From positions 3,141,828 to 3,205,827 of the forward strand of contig JXTC01000003.1 of NCBI GenBank assembly GCA_002914845.1: DNA of 64,000 nt, in the 5' to 3' direction. The translations under genes and the position numbers were made by a program. Below are positions 1 through 11,599 of the stretch, piece after piece. Under the pieces are notes generated by a model. That model saw only the letters and a list, made by a program, of their open reading frames with translations. It was not told the origin of the DNA and searched no databases. The number at the start of each line of letters is the position of its first letter. Position 1 is the stretch's first letter. Source of the stretch: Trema orientale (taxonomy: Eukaryota > Streptophyta > Magnoliopsida > Rosales > Cannabaceae).

Positions 1-937
1 TATGCTGCCCGATTTTCTGTAAATCCCAGAATAATACCAAATGAGTTTTAAAGCATGATTTCTTGATATACTTGATGCATGGTTATTACATACTCCGTGA
101 AATATTGTACCTACCATAGGATCACACACTTGAGTTCTATTTTAGCATCATAGTATTTAGATCGCTAGCGAGTTGCTGCAGTGCTAGGTGAGAGACCTAG
201 GCCCCTGCGCAAGATTTGCTGACACACTTTCGGGTAGTGTCAGGATGCTGGGTACCTCTGTTCAAGAGGTATTACAGGACCGTGATGAGAGAATGGAAGC
301 TCATATATATATTTGTACGTGGTTGATTTATGATATGTACAACATGGTGACTTTGGTTTTGATTTTGTTTTTGAATATGTGATTACTCTTGATCATTTGC
401 AAACTTGTTTTATAATCGGATTTTGGAAAGGTACTAACCATGCAGGTTTGAAAAGTTGAATTCATACTAAACAGGTAATTGAATTCCTACTGAGCATGTA
501 AATACTCACCCCCCTTATCTTTCCCCTCTCAGGTGGTGTATAGTATGACTTGGGCAACTCCGGAGCGGAGTGACTAGGACCAGAAGATTGTTCTAGTTTA
601 GTAGTTGGTAACTACTTGGTAACTCTCATTTGGATTTGTAATAACATTTAAGACCCATACATTAGATTTAGTCTGTATTATCTATTATGCCTACTTGTGA
701 TGACAATGGTGATGCATATGTATGTTTTATTTCTATCATTAACAGTCTAGTAGTGATCACAAACTGTGGGAATTTATAATTTGAACTATTTTTATAAACT
801 TTTACATGAGCTGTCGTTTTTCAAGTAGCTATCGTTTTTCTGAAAAATTAAAGTTTCTAAAATTTTCTAAAATAAATTATGAATTTCCACTTGTGAAATT
901 TCTTTTCTGCCACTGGCCCGGAGTTTGGGTCGTGACA
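1..937 (+). mobile_element. Right part of a probable Ty3/gypsy LTR element (cut by window edge)
   Basis: The stretch has no stable reading frame. It carries a C-rich block and a motif around 530-590 of the kind often seen inside plant gypsy LTRs, and it ends with GGGTCGTGACA near 937. A terminus in TGACA fits the 3' end of such an LTR. The left end lies outside the window, so neither the LTR pair nor a target duplication can be checked. This is recognition by pattern, not proof. Confidence 0.4.
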
Positions 938-1235
938 TAAACTATTCAACTAAGATAGTTTAATCTAGCAAATATCATAATTGCATATAAGAGAAAGTTG
1001 TTTATACTCAAAGGGTATAATTGGAAATATGTTTTTTAGGACAAATATCCCAACAACGGCCATCTCAACTCAAATTCCATAGTAAAAAATATAATCTAAT
1101 AAATTACGTAAATATTGCCCTAGATAATTAACTCATATAAAAAAAAAAAGAATTTCCATTTCACATAATTAATCATTAATTAAATTATTTTTTTTCCTTA
1201 TACTAAATTCTTCTTTCATATTACTTTTCCAATAG

Positions 1236-1935
1236 GTATAAATTAAATACTAGGATACAAGATGAAACAGGATTCACTGTCATAACAATTTTTAGAAAAG
1301 TAACGCAAGTTCTGATCAAAAAACCATGCTCAGTACTAACAATATAGGAAGGCCATACCAATCCAATAATATTACCACTAGTAATTGAGCAACTATGTGG
1401 ACAGACAGAAATATTTCAAATTTATTTCAGTTTAAGAGGAGCATTAATTGACACAATTGTGTCAAAAATATTTGACGACGGTGAATCAACTACATTATCT
1501 CTTCCAGCAACACTAACTATCCTAGAAACAGAAATAACACCAACGATATCACTGGATCTAAAAACATCTGATCCCAAAAAAATTACAGAAAGGTAAAAAG
1601 TTATTACTAATTTATACTTAATTTAATAAAATACATAATATATTACTCATAATTCAACTAATAACATATCTTTTTTATATTCTAGATCAGAAGCAACATC
1701 AATAGAAGTATCAAGAAAACCAAAATTAATCAGGTAATTAATTTATTCACAATTAAAAATAAACACTTCACATTTGAACAACAAAAAATTCATTATGTTC
1801 CTTTTTTCAAAAAAAAACATATATATATATATATATTTTAATCATATTTTCTTCTTTTTTCTTATTCTAATATATTTTTTTCCTGATTGCAGTGAAGAAG
1901 ACAAAAAAAAAAAAAAAAGGAAGCAAAAGCTGTAA
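1236..1935 (+). pseudogene. Relic of the C-terminal OB-fold of an RPA1-like (replication protein A large subunit) gene
   Basis: Three exon-like blocks, 1236-1592, 1686-1733 and 1893-1935, join in phase through AG acceptors and GT donors. They read as one protein ending in a lysine/arginine-rich tail and a TAA. The first block begins YKLNTRIQDETGF and later has LCGQTEIFQIYF and IFDDGE, the pattern of the replication factor A C-terminal (ssDNA-binding) OB-fold in plant RPA1 paralogues. One in-frame TAG lies in the first block, and no upstream DNA-binding domains or zinc finger are visible before it. RPA1-like genes occur as host paralogues and as Helitron cargo; no Helitron RepHel sequence or terminus was recognised here. 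The family call is by motif memory only. Confidence 0.55.
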
Positions 1936-3490
1936 TATAAACTAACAAGTTATATTTTAATATAAAAATACTTTGTAATATTTTAACTTATATGTTATTA
2001 TATGTTAAACAAGCATCATATTATTGTAAAATATTAGTACTTATTACAAGTAATGTAACAAATATTTTATATATAATTATTGATACGATGCAATATACTT
2101 TACTTAATCTGCAGCAAAAACGCGGGCTACAAGGCTCGTACAATCTAAAAGACAAGTGCCTTCTTTTCTTTTTCCTCTTGTAATAGATTTAGGTAATGTA
2201 TTTGATTGGCAATGCTTAAGTTTTATGTTTTTTGTTGTGTATAAAAAGTGTAAAATATACATATAATAACAAAATGTACTAAACATTGATAACTATTATC
2301 CTGTTTATGAAAATTTAGGAATTTTCAAAAGAAAAAATAAAAATAAGTGATCGAACAAAGAACACGAAATAGGATAAAGACATTACTCCCTTTTATAGGC
2401 ACAGTTCACTCCGCTCATCGTCACAATATTATTCCAGAATTGCCCATCATTTCATATCCGGTGTCTTCAAAAACTTTCAAATTTCTTTTACTTTTCTGTC
2501 AATTTATTCATAATTTTTTTTCATAAATTTGGTTGTCTATCAAATCCTTATCCACCAACCAAATGATAAGGAAGCTAATTTTTGGCTTTCTTTAAATTTA
2601 ATTACCTAACCAATTTGTTTGTTGGTTAAGTTTGTGGGTAAATTAGTTAATCATTTAAATCAGCATAAAAAAATAACAAGTGTAATAAATTGTGGAACAT
2701 ATGAAAGAAAGTAATGGGTATATTCATTTGTATCATATCTACGTGTATTTGGTGAGTAATAGAACAAGAATTAAATGAGTTTCTGCCTACCTTTCTCTAA
2801 TTAAAATTCATTATAAAAAAAAAAGGTGATCATATCGGCACCCCTAGGTTCACATCTGCACCCGTCTACAAGTAAATATCCACTAGATAAAAATTAGCTT
2901 AAGGTACAAAAAAAAAAAAAAAAAAAGAAATTACCTAAAGGTAAAAATACCCTGACCAACAAATTAAAAAAATAATAATAACACATTCATTATCTAAGGA
3001 ATTCTTGACTGATAAAGTTGAGAAAAGCTTAGTTGAGGATTTAAAAAAAAATGGTTAAAAGTTTATTGAGGATTAAGATTTAGAGTTCATTATCCAAGTT
3101 CAAGTTTCTCATATCTAAATTAGGTTGGGATTTAAATTTGATGCTTGTTTTTTTACAGTTATTTTTTGAGTAATTATAGCAAACCATATTATTAATACCC
3201 AAACGATAGTTTCTATAAGTTTTTATACTGAGTTACACTAATTATATATGTTTTCACTAATTATATTAACTTTTATACAGGGTATATCTTATATCTAATA
3301 TAGTAAAATTGATATAAGGAACTAAATAATTGGTTATTTCGCTAAAAATATGTACATTTAATTAAAATAAAATGTGAAAAAGGGGTCATTTCGTTAGAGC
3401 TCCTTATTTTCAGTTACATATTTTTAAGTATTTTTTTAAAAAATTCTGCTCGTTGTCCCTTTTTGTTCTCTCATTTTTAATTCTCATAGT
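1936..3490. other. Intergenic AT-rich DNA, no gene seen
   Basis: It holds A- and T-homopolymers (for example near 2908-2926) and short spurious ORFs. No motif, splice pattern or repeat structure worth naming was found. Confidence 0.6.
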
Positions 3491-3493
3491 GTT

Positions 3494-4075
3494 TGAAATT
3501 TAGTAATTTAGTGAATGCTTCATTTGGATAAGAGTTAACAATTTTCTGAATAGTATAATCCCTGTTAAATTACACATGCCTCCCTAGTCCCTACTGACAA
3601 TGTTATTTCTGAAAGTTAGAAAAAAAAAAAGGAAAAAAAAAAAAAGACAGACAATGTTATTCATGAAAATGTCCGACCAATTCCCATTACCCTTTAAATT
3701 ACACATACCTCCCTAGTCCCTACTGACAATGTTATTTCTGAAAGTTAAAAAAAAAAGAAAAAGAAAAAGAAAAAAAAAAGACAGACAATGTTATTCATGA
3801 AAATGTCCGACCAATTCCCATGACCCTTTATAATATTGTTTATTTCCATCTCTTGAAATTTAGTGGATGTTTCATTTGGATAAGAGTTACAATTTTCTGA
3901 ATAGTATAATCCCTGTTAAATTACACATACCTCCCTAGTCCCTACTGACACTGTTATTTCTGAGAGTTAAAATAAATAAATAAAAAAAAAAAGACAGACA
4001 AACAATGTTATTCATGAAAATGTCCGACCAATTACCATTACCCTTTATAATATTGTTTACTTCCATCTCTTGAAA
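3494..4075. repeat. Tandemly duplicated block, three copies of a core of about 125-130 bp
   Basis: A core containing ACACATRCCTCCCTAGTCCC, then ACTGACA(A/C)TGTTATT, an A/G-rich tract, and ATTCATGAAAATGTCCGACC occurs at about 3571-3690, 3694-3825 and 3917-4045. A longer flank (CATTTGGATAAGAGTTA) occurs twice, near 3511 and 3873. The A-rich tracts differ in length between copies, as expected from slippage. No coding content. Confidence 0.85.
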
Positions 4076-4502
4076 TCGGTAGTGGCCGCTTGAAAGTTGA
4101 AATCAGTAATCACAAATAAAATTTACTTAAAAAAAAAAAAAAAAGGAGAAAAGAATAGCGTAAGTAAATAGAACACAACTACTGACTTTTGAGTCATTAG
4201 CACATGTATATGGACAAAATCTGTTCAAAATATAACCTCATTGTTTTATAATCCCAAAAACAGCCATCCAAATACCAAATCAAAACCAAACAACCATAAT
4301 TTAACTTCTTTACTTTCTTAGTCTTGTGAATTATTTGTGCATTGGTGGAGGAATCTCCTCTCCCTATAAGAATCAATCATGCGGTCATTTTTCCTTTACT
4401 CACTCGCTTTGGTTAATATGGAATTAAAAAAAATTTAGAAAAAACGCTAAACTAATAGAAAGAGAGAGACATTCAAGAGATGTGCTATCCAAGATTACAT
4501 TT
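4076..4502. other. Intergenic, no gene seen
   Basis: AT-rich sequence with an A-run near 4129. No coding or repeat structure was recognised. Confidence 0.55.
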
Positions 4503-4700
4503 GACGCGGCTGGGGAATCTCAGCCCTTAAATCTTGTGAGACCCAAGACCCATTTGGGTCCCACAAGATTTAAGAACTGAAATTGGTTGATCCATTGCGT
4601 CATACCCGACTCTTATGATACCCAAGACCCACTGTAGGTCTCACAAGATTTAAGAACTAAAATTAGTCTGAAATTGATCGATTGCATCAGATCCCGACTG
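4503..4700. repeat. Small repeat with direct and inverted copies, possible MITE
   Basis: A 44-bp unit beginning ACCCAAGACCCA and ending in CACAAGATTTAAGAACT plus A-rich sequence is present at 4541-4584 and again at 4619-4663. The left copy also pairs with an inverted segment (TTAAATCTTGTGAGACCC) just upstream, giving a hairpin. The weak outer inverted repeat gives no clear target duplication. Confidence 0.5.
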
Positions 4701-5563
4701 ACCAAAACACAGCTGCAGATTCACAGTTTTCAAAATCCGAAAGGGAATTTTAGACAAGATAGATAGGCTCAAGGCTTCCAAAACAGCTTCCAGCCAACAA
4801 TTTGTCCAAAAAATTCAGCAACATGAGTCTACAAAACTATGCACTCCTCGTATTCAAGAGTTTGAATTATGTTACAGGGATAAACGTAACAATCATTAAC
4901 TGGAAGTCAGTTCTTTAAAATGGCAGATGAACATCCAAGAGCGTTTCGATCATCGAGTATTATCAACTCGGAGTTTCCTGCTCTTTTTGGGGAATAGAAG
5001 AAATTTGCTAGACCATCAAAAATATTACGATTTATTTTTTGGTATGAAGACCCAGAAAAACTCGGGTGTTTTTCAAGTTGGAACGTAATGACTAGGGTGG
5101 TACTAGCAACAACATAAAGTTGGTCAGCCTCAATCTTTGACAGAAAATGTCGTGGAAGAAGCAACACTCAAATCATGCAATTAGAACTACAGGTACCCAT
5201 CCTAAATAGTATTTCTGAACTCAACCTGCAGATATTTAATTTTCATAATCAAACCAATTCAAAAAATTTCAGCGTACATACGCACCACAATCTTTGCAAT
5301 TGTAAATATAGATTTTCCAAAGATGTGCTTAACAAGAACGGTACCGCAACATGATGACCCATGGCAGAGCTAGAAAATAATTTCATGGTGGGCATAACTA
5401 AAAATCAAAATTTTAAGGTATAAAAAAACACTTATTTATATAAAATTCTACACATGAGTGGAGACAAGAAATGGTACAAGATTTACAAACTTTTCGCCTA
5501 TATACGAATGTTTAAAATTCATAGTCAAACATATATATACACACACGCGTAAACACGGACAAT
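4701..5563. other. Intergenic, no gene seen
   Basis: Only short chance ORFs (one of 86 codons on the minus strand at 4907-5167, with no recognisable motif). Confidence 0.5.
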
Positions 5564-5702
5564 GGATGTAGTCTCGCAGGTGGGACCAGTCCCGTTCATG
5601 TTTTGATCAACACAGGTCATGTTCTGGCCAACACAAATTGATTAAAATATGACTTGTGTTGGCGAAAATATGAACGGGACTGGTCCTCAGAGAACTACAT
5701 CC
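5564..5702. mobile_element. Fold-back MITE, about 139 bp
   Basis: The two ends are long imperfect inverted repeats: GGATGTAGTCTC at the left and CTACATCC at the right, each followed inward by GGACCAGTCCCGTTCAT and a CAACACARGTCAT segment. Nearly the whole element would fold into one hairpin. No unambiguous target duplication was found, so the superfamily is not assigned. Confidence 0.65.
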
Positions 5703-7345
5703 GTGGCCCATAAACACACTCAAAGTTCATATCTATTCAATGTGAAACTTATTTTTCCAACTTTAAATATAGCCTAAGTTAATATAACATAATAAATTTT
5801 TAGAAACAATAAGTTAAGGTAAAAATTAGAAATAAAAAAATCTAGATATATAAAAAAAATAAAAGTAAAATAGTTATAAAATATATATTTAAAATAGTAT
5901 ATGGTATTTTTCAGGGATTAGATAAAAAAACTACAATATAACTTTTGAATGATTAAAAGTATAGAAACAAAAGAATTTATAGGATATAAAGTGAACTATT
6001 TTGTATATTATATAAAAGGAAGTTATTTTTTTTCCAAAAATTACGTATTTGGTAGTTATTTTATCGCTGTTGCTTTTAGATTTTAAAAACGGTTAGTGAA
6101 AAAATCGGGAGTGGAGGCTATTTGGCAAGTTCAGCCAGCAGTAACTAAAAGTTGTTACATAATCACTAATTAAAGAAGAATTTGAGAAGCATGAAAAGAG
6201 CTGTATTTCAAAATTGATTCTGCTTCTGTAATACAAATTGTTTAAAATATCACTTTACAGCACATATAATCTATAATTTACCAAACACTTAAATGTTATT
6301 TTAAACAGCACAACAATTTTGTAAATTAAATTTACCAAATATGTAGACCTTTCTTCCGACAGTTGTTTCTTTCTCACAGTACAGCTACAGTACAGCAATA
6401 CCAAAGTGGCCCAAAATATAGAAATAAATTAGTCTATAGAAAATTTGTTTTAATGTATATAATATATTCTAAATACATATATGGTGGGTCTATTGTCACC
6501 TCTTTGTCTACTCTTCCTACCCAATTTCTAAACCCACCCTCTTTATTAGAATTTAAAATGAAATTTTTACTTAAGAGACCACTTTATCATTCCTAAAATT
6601 ATCTCTTGATTCAATTATTCTCTTCTCTTCCCAAACATTCTCCCTTTTGTATTTTCTTCTATCTCTATCTACCAATCTTCTTTTTTATTTTCATTTTTCC
6701 TCTTTTTTGTGCTTTTCACCTCTCTTCGATCCAAATTCTCCTGAAAACTCTATGAGTTCTTCGTACAAAAGAAGAAATATCTTTATATTTTGGTGATTTC
6801 TTTTATGTCATTTAATGGGATCTTCTCTAATTAATAATTTTTTTTTCTTTTAAAGGAGGGGAAATATTGATGTCTTTCTTCTTATATAACCTATTATGAA
6901 TGAGGCGAATAAGAAGCCATGATTTTATTCTGCATATGTATATATAATTTGAAGCTTGCGTTTTTATTTAATTGGATTATATATGGTTTAAAGGAGGTTA
7001 TGAATGATGCAACGATTTTATATAATTGCTGTATGTTTTTTTTTCTTTTCCTTTTTCTAAAAATATGGGAAGAACCTTCTCTGAATCATTTGAAAGTAAG
7101 AAAACTTTGAAATTTGATTCCTAAAAATGAAGTTATAATTAAAAAAGAAAAGAGAAGAATTTAAAGGCTTTTTTAAATTTAAAAAAAAAGGAAAATTGTG
7201 TGTCTATACTACTTCATACAAGTGTGTAAAGAGATATTTTAAAATACTAAAAGGTAATTTTATTTAATGTTATTTTAGTAAAAAAAAATTATTTAATATT
7301 AAAAGTGTGCAGAGAATAAACAAAAAATGGCAATAGATCCATACA
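5703..7345. other. Intergenic, AT-rich, no gene seen
   Basis: Contains T-rich stretches and chance ORFs of up to 77 codons with no conserved motif. Nothing else was recognised. Confidence 0.5.
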
Positions 7346-7754
7346 GAGAATTTAGGTAAAATATGCATCATAATAGGCATATTTTGGTCCATATGCTCAC
7401 CTCAAAAAAAGTTTATATAATATACATATATCACCTGAAAAGTCAGGTTTACTCTCAATAAACTTTATGCCTATATTCTCTTTAACTTGGCCGAAATTTC
7501 TTCTCCTCTATGCCTCTATGCTTCCATGTATCTCAATTCTTCAAGCTAACAGTCGTAGCTAAAGTTATAAGATCAAAAGAGAATTAAAGGGAAAAAAAAA
7601 AGGAGAAAAAATAACCAAAAAATAGGAGAAAAAAGAATTTGAGACGAAACGGAAAGACAAAGGAAATCTGCAAAATGGGTAAATAATTTGTGTTTAAATA
7701 TTATGGGTATTGTTTTTAACTAAGTTTAGATATGTTCTGAGTATAATTTATGCA

Positions 7755-8561
7755 TTAAAACTTGATTTGTGAGAAAAACTGCAAAATTCCAGGAAAAATG
7801 ACCAGTATCCCCGAAAAACATTGAATTTCCGATGGCATTTCGACTTGAATTCGATGAAATGCAAATATTCGATTGAAATTCGACACTATTTCGTCTATGA
7901 TGTATTTAGCTTCATTAGCTTTCATATTCTTTTTAATCTTTGCCAAGTAATTCTCTCGCTGATGCCATAGGTCCTTCTTTAAACTAAACAAGGTTCTCTC
8001 ATATGATCGCCTTCCCCATAGATAGTTGAAGAAATCCTCCTCATTCTCCACAAAAGACAATATATCCAGCCGAATCTTTGTACTTGACTCTTGTGCCATC
8101 AACAACCCATCCACTAAATAATAAAGACCTAACTTCCAAATGTCTTTCTTCTCCTCATATTTTAGGAATTCAGCTTCTAATTCATCGGATCTGATAATGG
8201 TATTGTTATTCAGGTATGTTTATACAAGCCTCCTGCTACTACTTACTAATTTGTACTTAACCACGTCTAGATCTTTGCCAAAGTTTAAGGTGGTTATTAA
8301 AGAAAACTTGCGAAGCCCGAATCTCAAATGACTCCTTCCAACCAAAAACTACAACTCATCTGGATTTTTGGATTTGACCATCCTGAGCAGTAGCTGGTGT
8401 AGAAGTACTCCTAATACTTGCAAAGGAGGAGCAAGAAAGAACTGCTTGAATGGATAATTCTTCGACCTCTCCATCAAATCAAACTTCTCAAATTTCTCCT
8501 TTATCTTTGTCATAACTACACCCCTTTTTATAGTCATTATCCAAGGAAAATGACTCTCCAA
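7755..8561 (-). pseudogene. DUF1985 domain relic
   Basis: Read on the minus strand from 8561, the segments resemble successive parts of the DUF1985 domain: a start with KFEKFDLMERSKNYPF, then (after an in-frame stop near 8349) RFGLRKFSLIT, then DGLLMAQES and FFNYLWGRRSYERTLFSLKK at 7900-8114. The order and spacing match the domain, but stops and frame changes separate the parts, so no intact protein can be made. DUF1985 has no defined biochemical role. It is best known from transposon-derived Ulp1-type proteins, although a few host genes carry it. Confidence 0.55.
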
Positions 8562-8639
8562 AGGTACAATTATCTTTGACTTCGTACTCTACATTGGTAG
8601 GAGAAAATAAAAATTAGAATAATAATAAAAAAAATTGTA

Positions 8640-9265
8640 AATTTATATAAGTATCAAAACCTCATCGAAATAGTATCGAAACCAGTCGATATTTCGATGA
8701 AGTCAATTTCGACCCTATTTTGATGTTCATCGAGTAAAACTACAGAATCCCTTATTTTGGGCAAAACCATCGAAATTACTACATTAAAGAGTATTGAAAC
8801 ACACCCATCATCGAACAATGAATCGAAAAACCATCAAAATGAATCGAAATTTAAATGTTATCACAAAAATGACAACTAATCAAAATACGTCGAAAGTTTA
8901 TTCTTCCACAAAAATGTTAAGTATAATCGAAAATTTAATAAGACACAAAAATGTCAAGTACTCTCAAAAAATAAACGAAAGACCATCTAATTACATCGAA
9001 ATTTTTATAGAAACTTCACGTATCATCGAAAGATAATCAAAGTTCCATCAAAATTCTACTTAAATAAAATATTTTAAATACATCAAAGTACCATCGAAAT
9101 TGCATCGAATGATAGAGAAAAAGTTGAACTTTAGTTTCCACCTACAACACATCGAAACTAATCGAAATGGTATCGAAACATTATTGAATATTAATCACAT
9201 ATATTTGATGTTCATCTCTTTCATCGAATATGCATAGAAACACGGTTGAATTGCATCGAAATTTA
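8640..9265. repeat. Dense degenerate ATCGAAA / TTTCGAT motif region
   Basis: The heptamer-like motif ATCGAAA (or its complement) recurs at short irregular intervals, often extended as CATCGAAAT, RTATCGAAAC or ACCATCAAAAT. It lies within the DUF1985 element. The spacing is not constant, so this is a motif-rich stretch and not a simple tandem array. Confidence 0.7.
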
Positions 9266-9816
9266 CATTTTCCAGATTTTGGTTTCCTAATTTTACCTCT
9301 TTATACTGATTCAATGCCATATCTTTAATCTACCACATTAATCCAAACAATTAATTATTAAGTTTTAATATTTTTAAAACCCTAACTTTTATTTGCAGAT
9401 AACCCTAGAAACTTTTTGAAATTCTAATCTAAAACTTACCTTTGATATCGGGCTCATCTTCGAGTTTCTTATTGTAGCCGAGACTGAGAGTTGTCCACGA
9501 GAGCGGAGTTTTGACTTCAACAGATGAGTTTTCCGGGCTATCGAGCAGAGATTGCCGTAGAAGAGAGAGAAATACTGATGTTACTGTAGCAAAAGACGAT
9601 TGAGTAAAGAACGAACAAGAACAGACACCTTTCTGACCACATTTCGATCGGTTTCTGAAAGGGTTTCTAGCAGAAAGGGAGCAGACAGAGGCATAGTGAA
9701 GATAGAAGAAAGGGAAATGAGCCTTAAACTAGAGGCATAGTTTTTCTGAGGTTTTTTAAACGGTGCATATGCTTTAAAATAGGGGTACTATCGTGCATAT
9801 TTCTCCTAATTTCTTT

Positions 9817-10366
9817 GCATATATTATACATAAAAAAGGAGTTTTCTTTTTTTCTTTCACCAAAAATCCCCTTAATACAGCTCCGCCCCTGATGATGACA
9901 CATGCAAGTGTACTAATAACTAAGATATGCTTCCATCACAACCTCAAAAATAACTCTTACGGCACTGCTAATATTTGAAATTTGAATAGTATGACCAAGA
10001 TTAGGCCTCGAGTAATGCTGAGAAGATAACTGGAAATGGAAACAATAGAAAACAAACAAACATGTTATCCAAAATTCTAAACCAGAACCTTGAATTTAGA
10101 ACGAAAAAACCATTCGCCAGAAACAAGATATTCACATACTACAGTAATTAATCGAAAATGAAACTGTACATGCATAATATCAGAAGAGAAAAAGTACAAT
10201 ATTAAATCTAATGAAAAAAAATAAGTGAATTGCATTCTCAACAGTGTGGGGAGTGTACAGGGCTGTTAGAGATCAGGAAGTATGAGATAAAAGTAAAATC
10301 ATAGTTCGAAATACGTATTGATCCAAAGGACAAAATTGCTTCTCCAGTGAAACGGCTGCACAAGAA
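9817..10366. other. Intergenic and probable 3' UTR of the MOS2-like gene
   Basis: The part near 10200-10366 lies just downstream of the minus-strand stop codon and is likely transcribed as 3' UTR. No other feature was recognised. Confidence 0.5.
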
Positions 10367-11599
10367 TCAATAACCAAGGTAGCTTGGATCCCCAGTGTAC
10401 TCTGCAATTTGTTCAAGGCGGACATTAAGCAAGGCGTGAGTATCTGCATCTTGAACAACACCAATTTCTCGGTCCAAATCCCGCTCCACAAGACTCCCAA
10501 AGATCCCTTTATGTTTACCAAACAATACAAGAACCGGTCCTCCTAGTCGAGGAAGTGTAGCCTCAAGTAGATCTTGAGACACCCCACGAACGAGATCGTT
10601 GCTCTCGTCCATGGGTAAATCACAGGTCCTTGGTGTTACCACATCCACCACTACTCCTTTTTTCAAATAAAGTCTCCCCCCTTTCAAGTCTTTGCTAATG
10701 ATCCTAACTCGAATATGGCTCGTAAGCCATGAGATTTGCCCCATGCTACTCTGACTTCCCCTTCTACTATCCTCACCTTCTGCATCCCTTCCCCCGACTA
10801 TCCTCACCTTCTTCCCAAAAACAGTCCCCTCTTCATTATCTCTATCCGCCTCTCTCCCCCTTTCTTTCTTTTTCTCTCTGTCTTTCTCTTTCCCTTTGTT
10901 GTTTGATTTTAATGTAGTATTCGCATCACGATTGGGAACATCGTCACTGACAAACCCAATGCCATGCCTGCGTGTCCACTTCTGGCGCTCTAAGACCTTG
11001 ACATCCTCCTTGGCATTCTTCCCAATGCCTCTCCCTAAATACCATCCATACCCAGCAAGCAGAGCGACAGCAAAGGCCTCCACTGGCCCATCCGCAAACT
11101 CCTCCATGCCTTGATCGTCTGGCAACCTCCGTAGGTCAGACTTCAATTTCTGAAGCAAAACATCCTTTCCAGGAGCCGATCGCGTGACTTCAGTTCCTGG
11201 AGGTTTAGATTTTGAACAACTGGCTTGATCGTCGCCTTCAGTCTCATTCCACTCGGTGGTTTTTCTGAGGTTGAGGCCATACGATATCTTCGAATCGTTA
11301 CCCTTGGCAGCAGCCAAAGAGGGGGATTCAACCTCGAAATGGAGACCACTGGAGCCATCGGATTGCACAATTGGAAGTTCGAGATATTTCATCGTCGTCT
11401 GGGGCCACCATTCGTTGTGTATTGGAGAGATTACAACATCCTTTAGCTTTCCACTGCTGGTTATGGATTCAGAGGCAATGTATTTTTTTGAAACCTCAGC
11501 ATTATTGCTGTTCTTGTTATCATCCCCAAAGTTCTTTAATGGCTTTCTTGGGTTTGGTTTTGAATTTATTTCTGAAGGCAGAGAGAATGAGAGTTTCAT
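10367..11599 (-). CDS. MOS2: MOS2/GPKOW-like G-patch and KOW domain RNA-binding protein
   Basis: A single uninterrupted 410-aa coding exon. Residues about 170-218 form a G-patch (LLAGYGWYLGRGIGK at 180-194, then WTRRHGIGF). Two KOW-type segments follow, at about 291-321 (VRIISKDLKGGRLYLKKG) and 353-404 (VLVLFGKHKGIFGSL). A low-complexity basic/acidic stretch (KEKDREKKKERGRE, about 237-256) lies between. This order and length match Arabidopsis MOS2, which is also a single coding exon, and human GPKOW. In Arabidopsis MOS2 is a nuclear RNA-binding protein needed for innate immunity and microRNA biogenesis; GPKOW associates with the spliceosome. Those roles are inferred here from homology. The start is the first ATG of the frame and gives the family-like N-terminus MKLSFSLPS. 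A 5'-UTR intron is possible, since an acceptor-like CTGAAAGACAG lies just upstream. Confidence 0.9.
   Translation of the reverse strand: MKLSFSLPSEINSKPNPRKPLKNFGDDNKNSNNAEVSKKYIASESITSSGKLKDVVISPIHNEWWPQTTMKYLELPIVQSDGSSGLHFEVESPSLAAAKGNDSKISYGLNLRKTTEWNETEGDDQASCSKSKPPGTEVTRSAPGKDVLLQKLKSDLRRLPDDQGMEEFADGPVEAFAVALLAGYGWYLGRGIGKNAKEDVKVLERQKWTRRHGIGFVSDDVPNRDANTTLKSNNKGKEKDREKKKERGREADRDNEEGTVFGKKVRIVGGRDAEGEDSRRGSQSSMGQISWLTSHIRVRIISKDLKGGRLYLKKGVVVDVVTPRTCDLPMDESNDLVRGVSQDLLEATLPRLGGPVLVLFGKHKGIFGSLVERDLDREIGVVQDADTHALLNVRLEQIAEYTGDPSYLGY

Larger units (their letters stand above)
7346..9816 (-). mobile_element. Degenerate Mutator-like (DUF1985-bearing) transposon
   Basis: The outer ends are imperfect inverted repeats: near 7346-7395 the + strand reads AATTTAGG..AAATATGCA with CCATATGC further in, and the reverse complement of 9770-9816 reads AAATTAGG..AAATATGCA with GCATATGC. 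Inside lies a minus-strand DUF1985 relic, a domain typical of plant Mutator-like elements that carry a Ulp1-like protease. No transposase or protease remains. The exact termini are uncertain and no 9-bp target duplication could be fixed. Confidence 0.55.
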
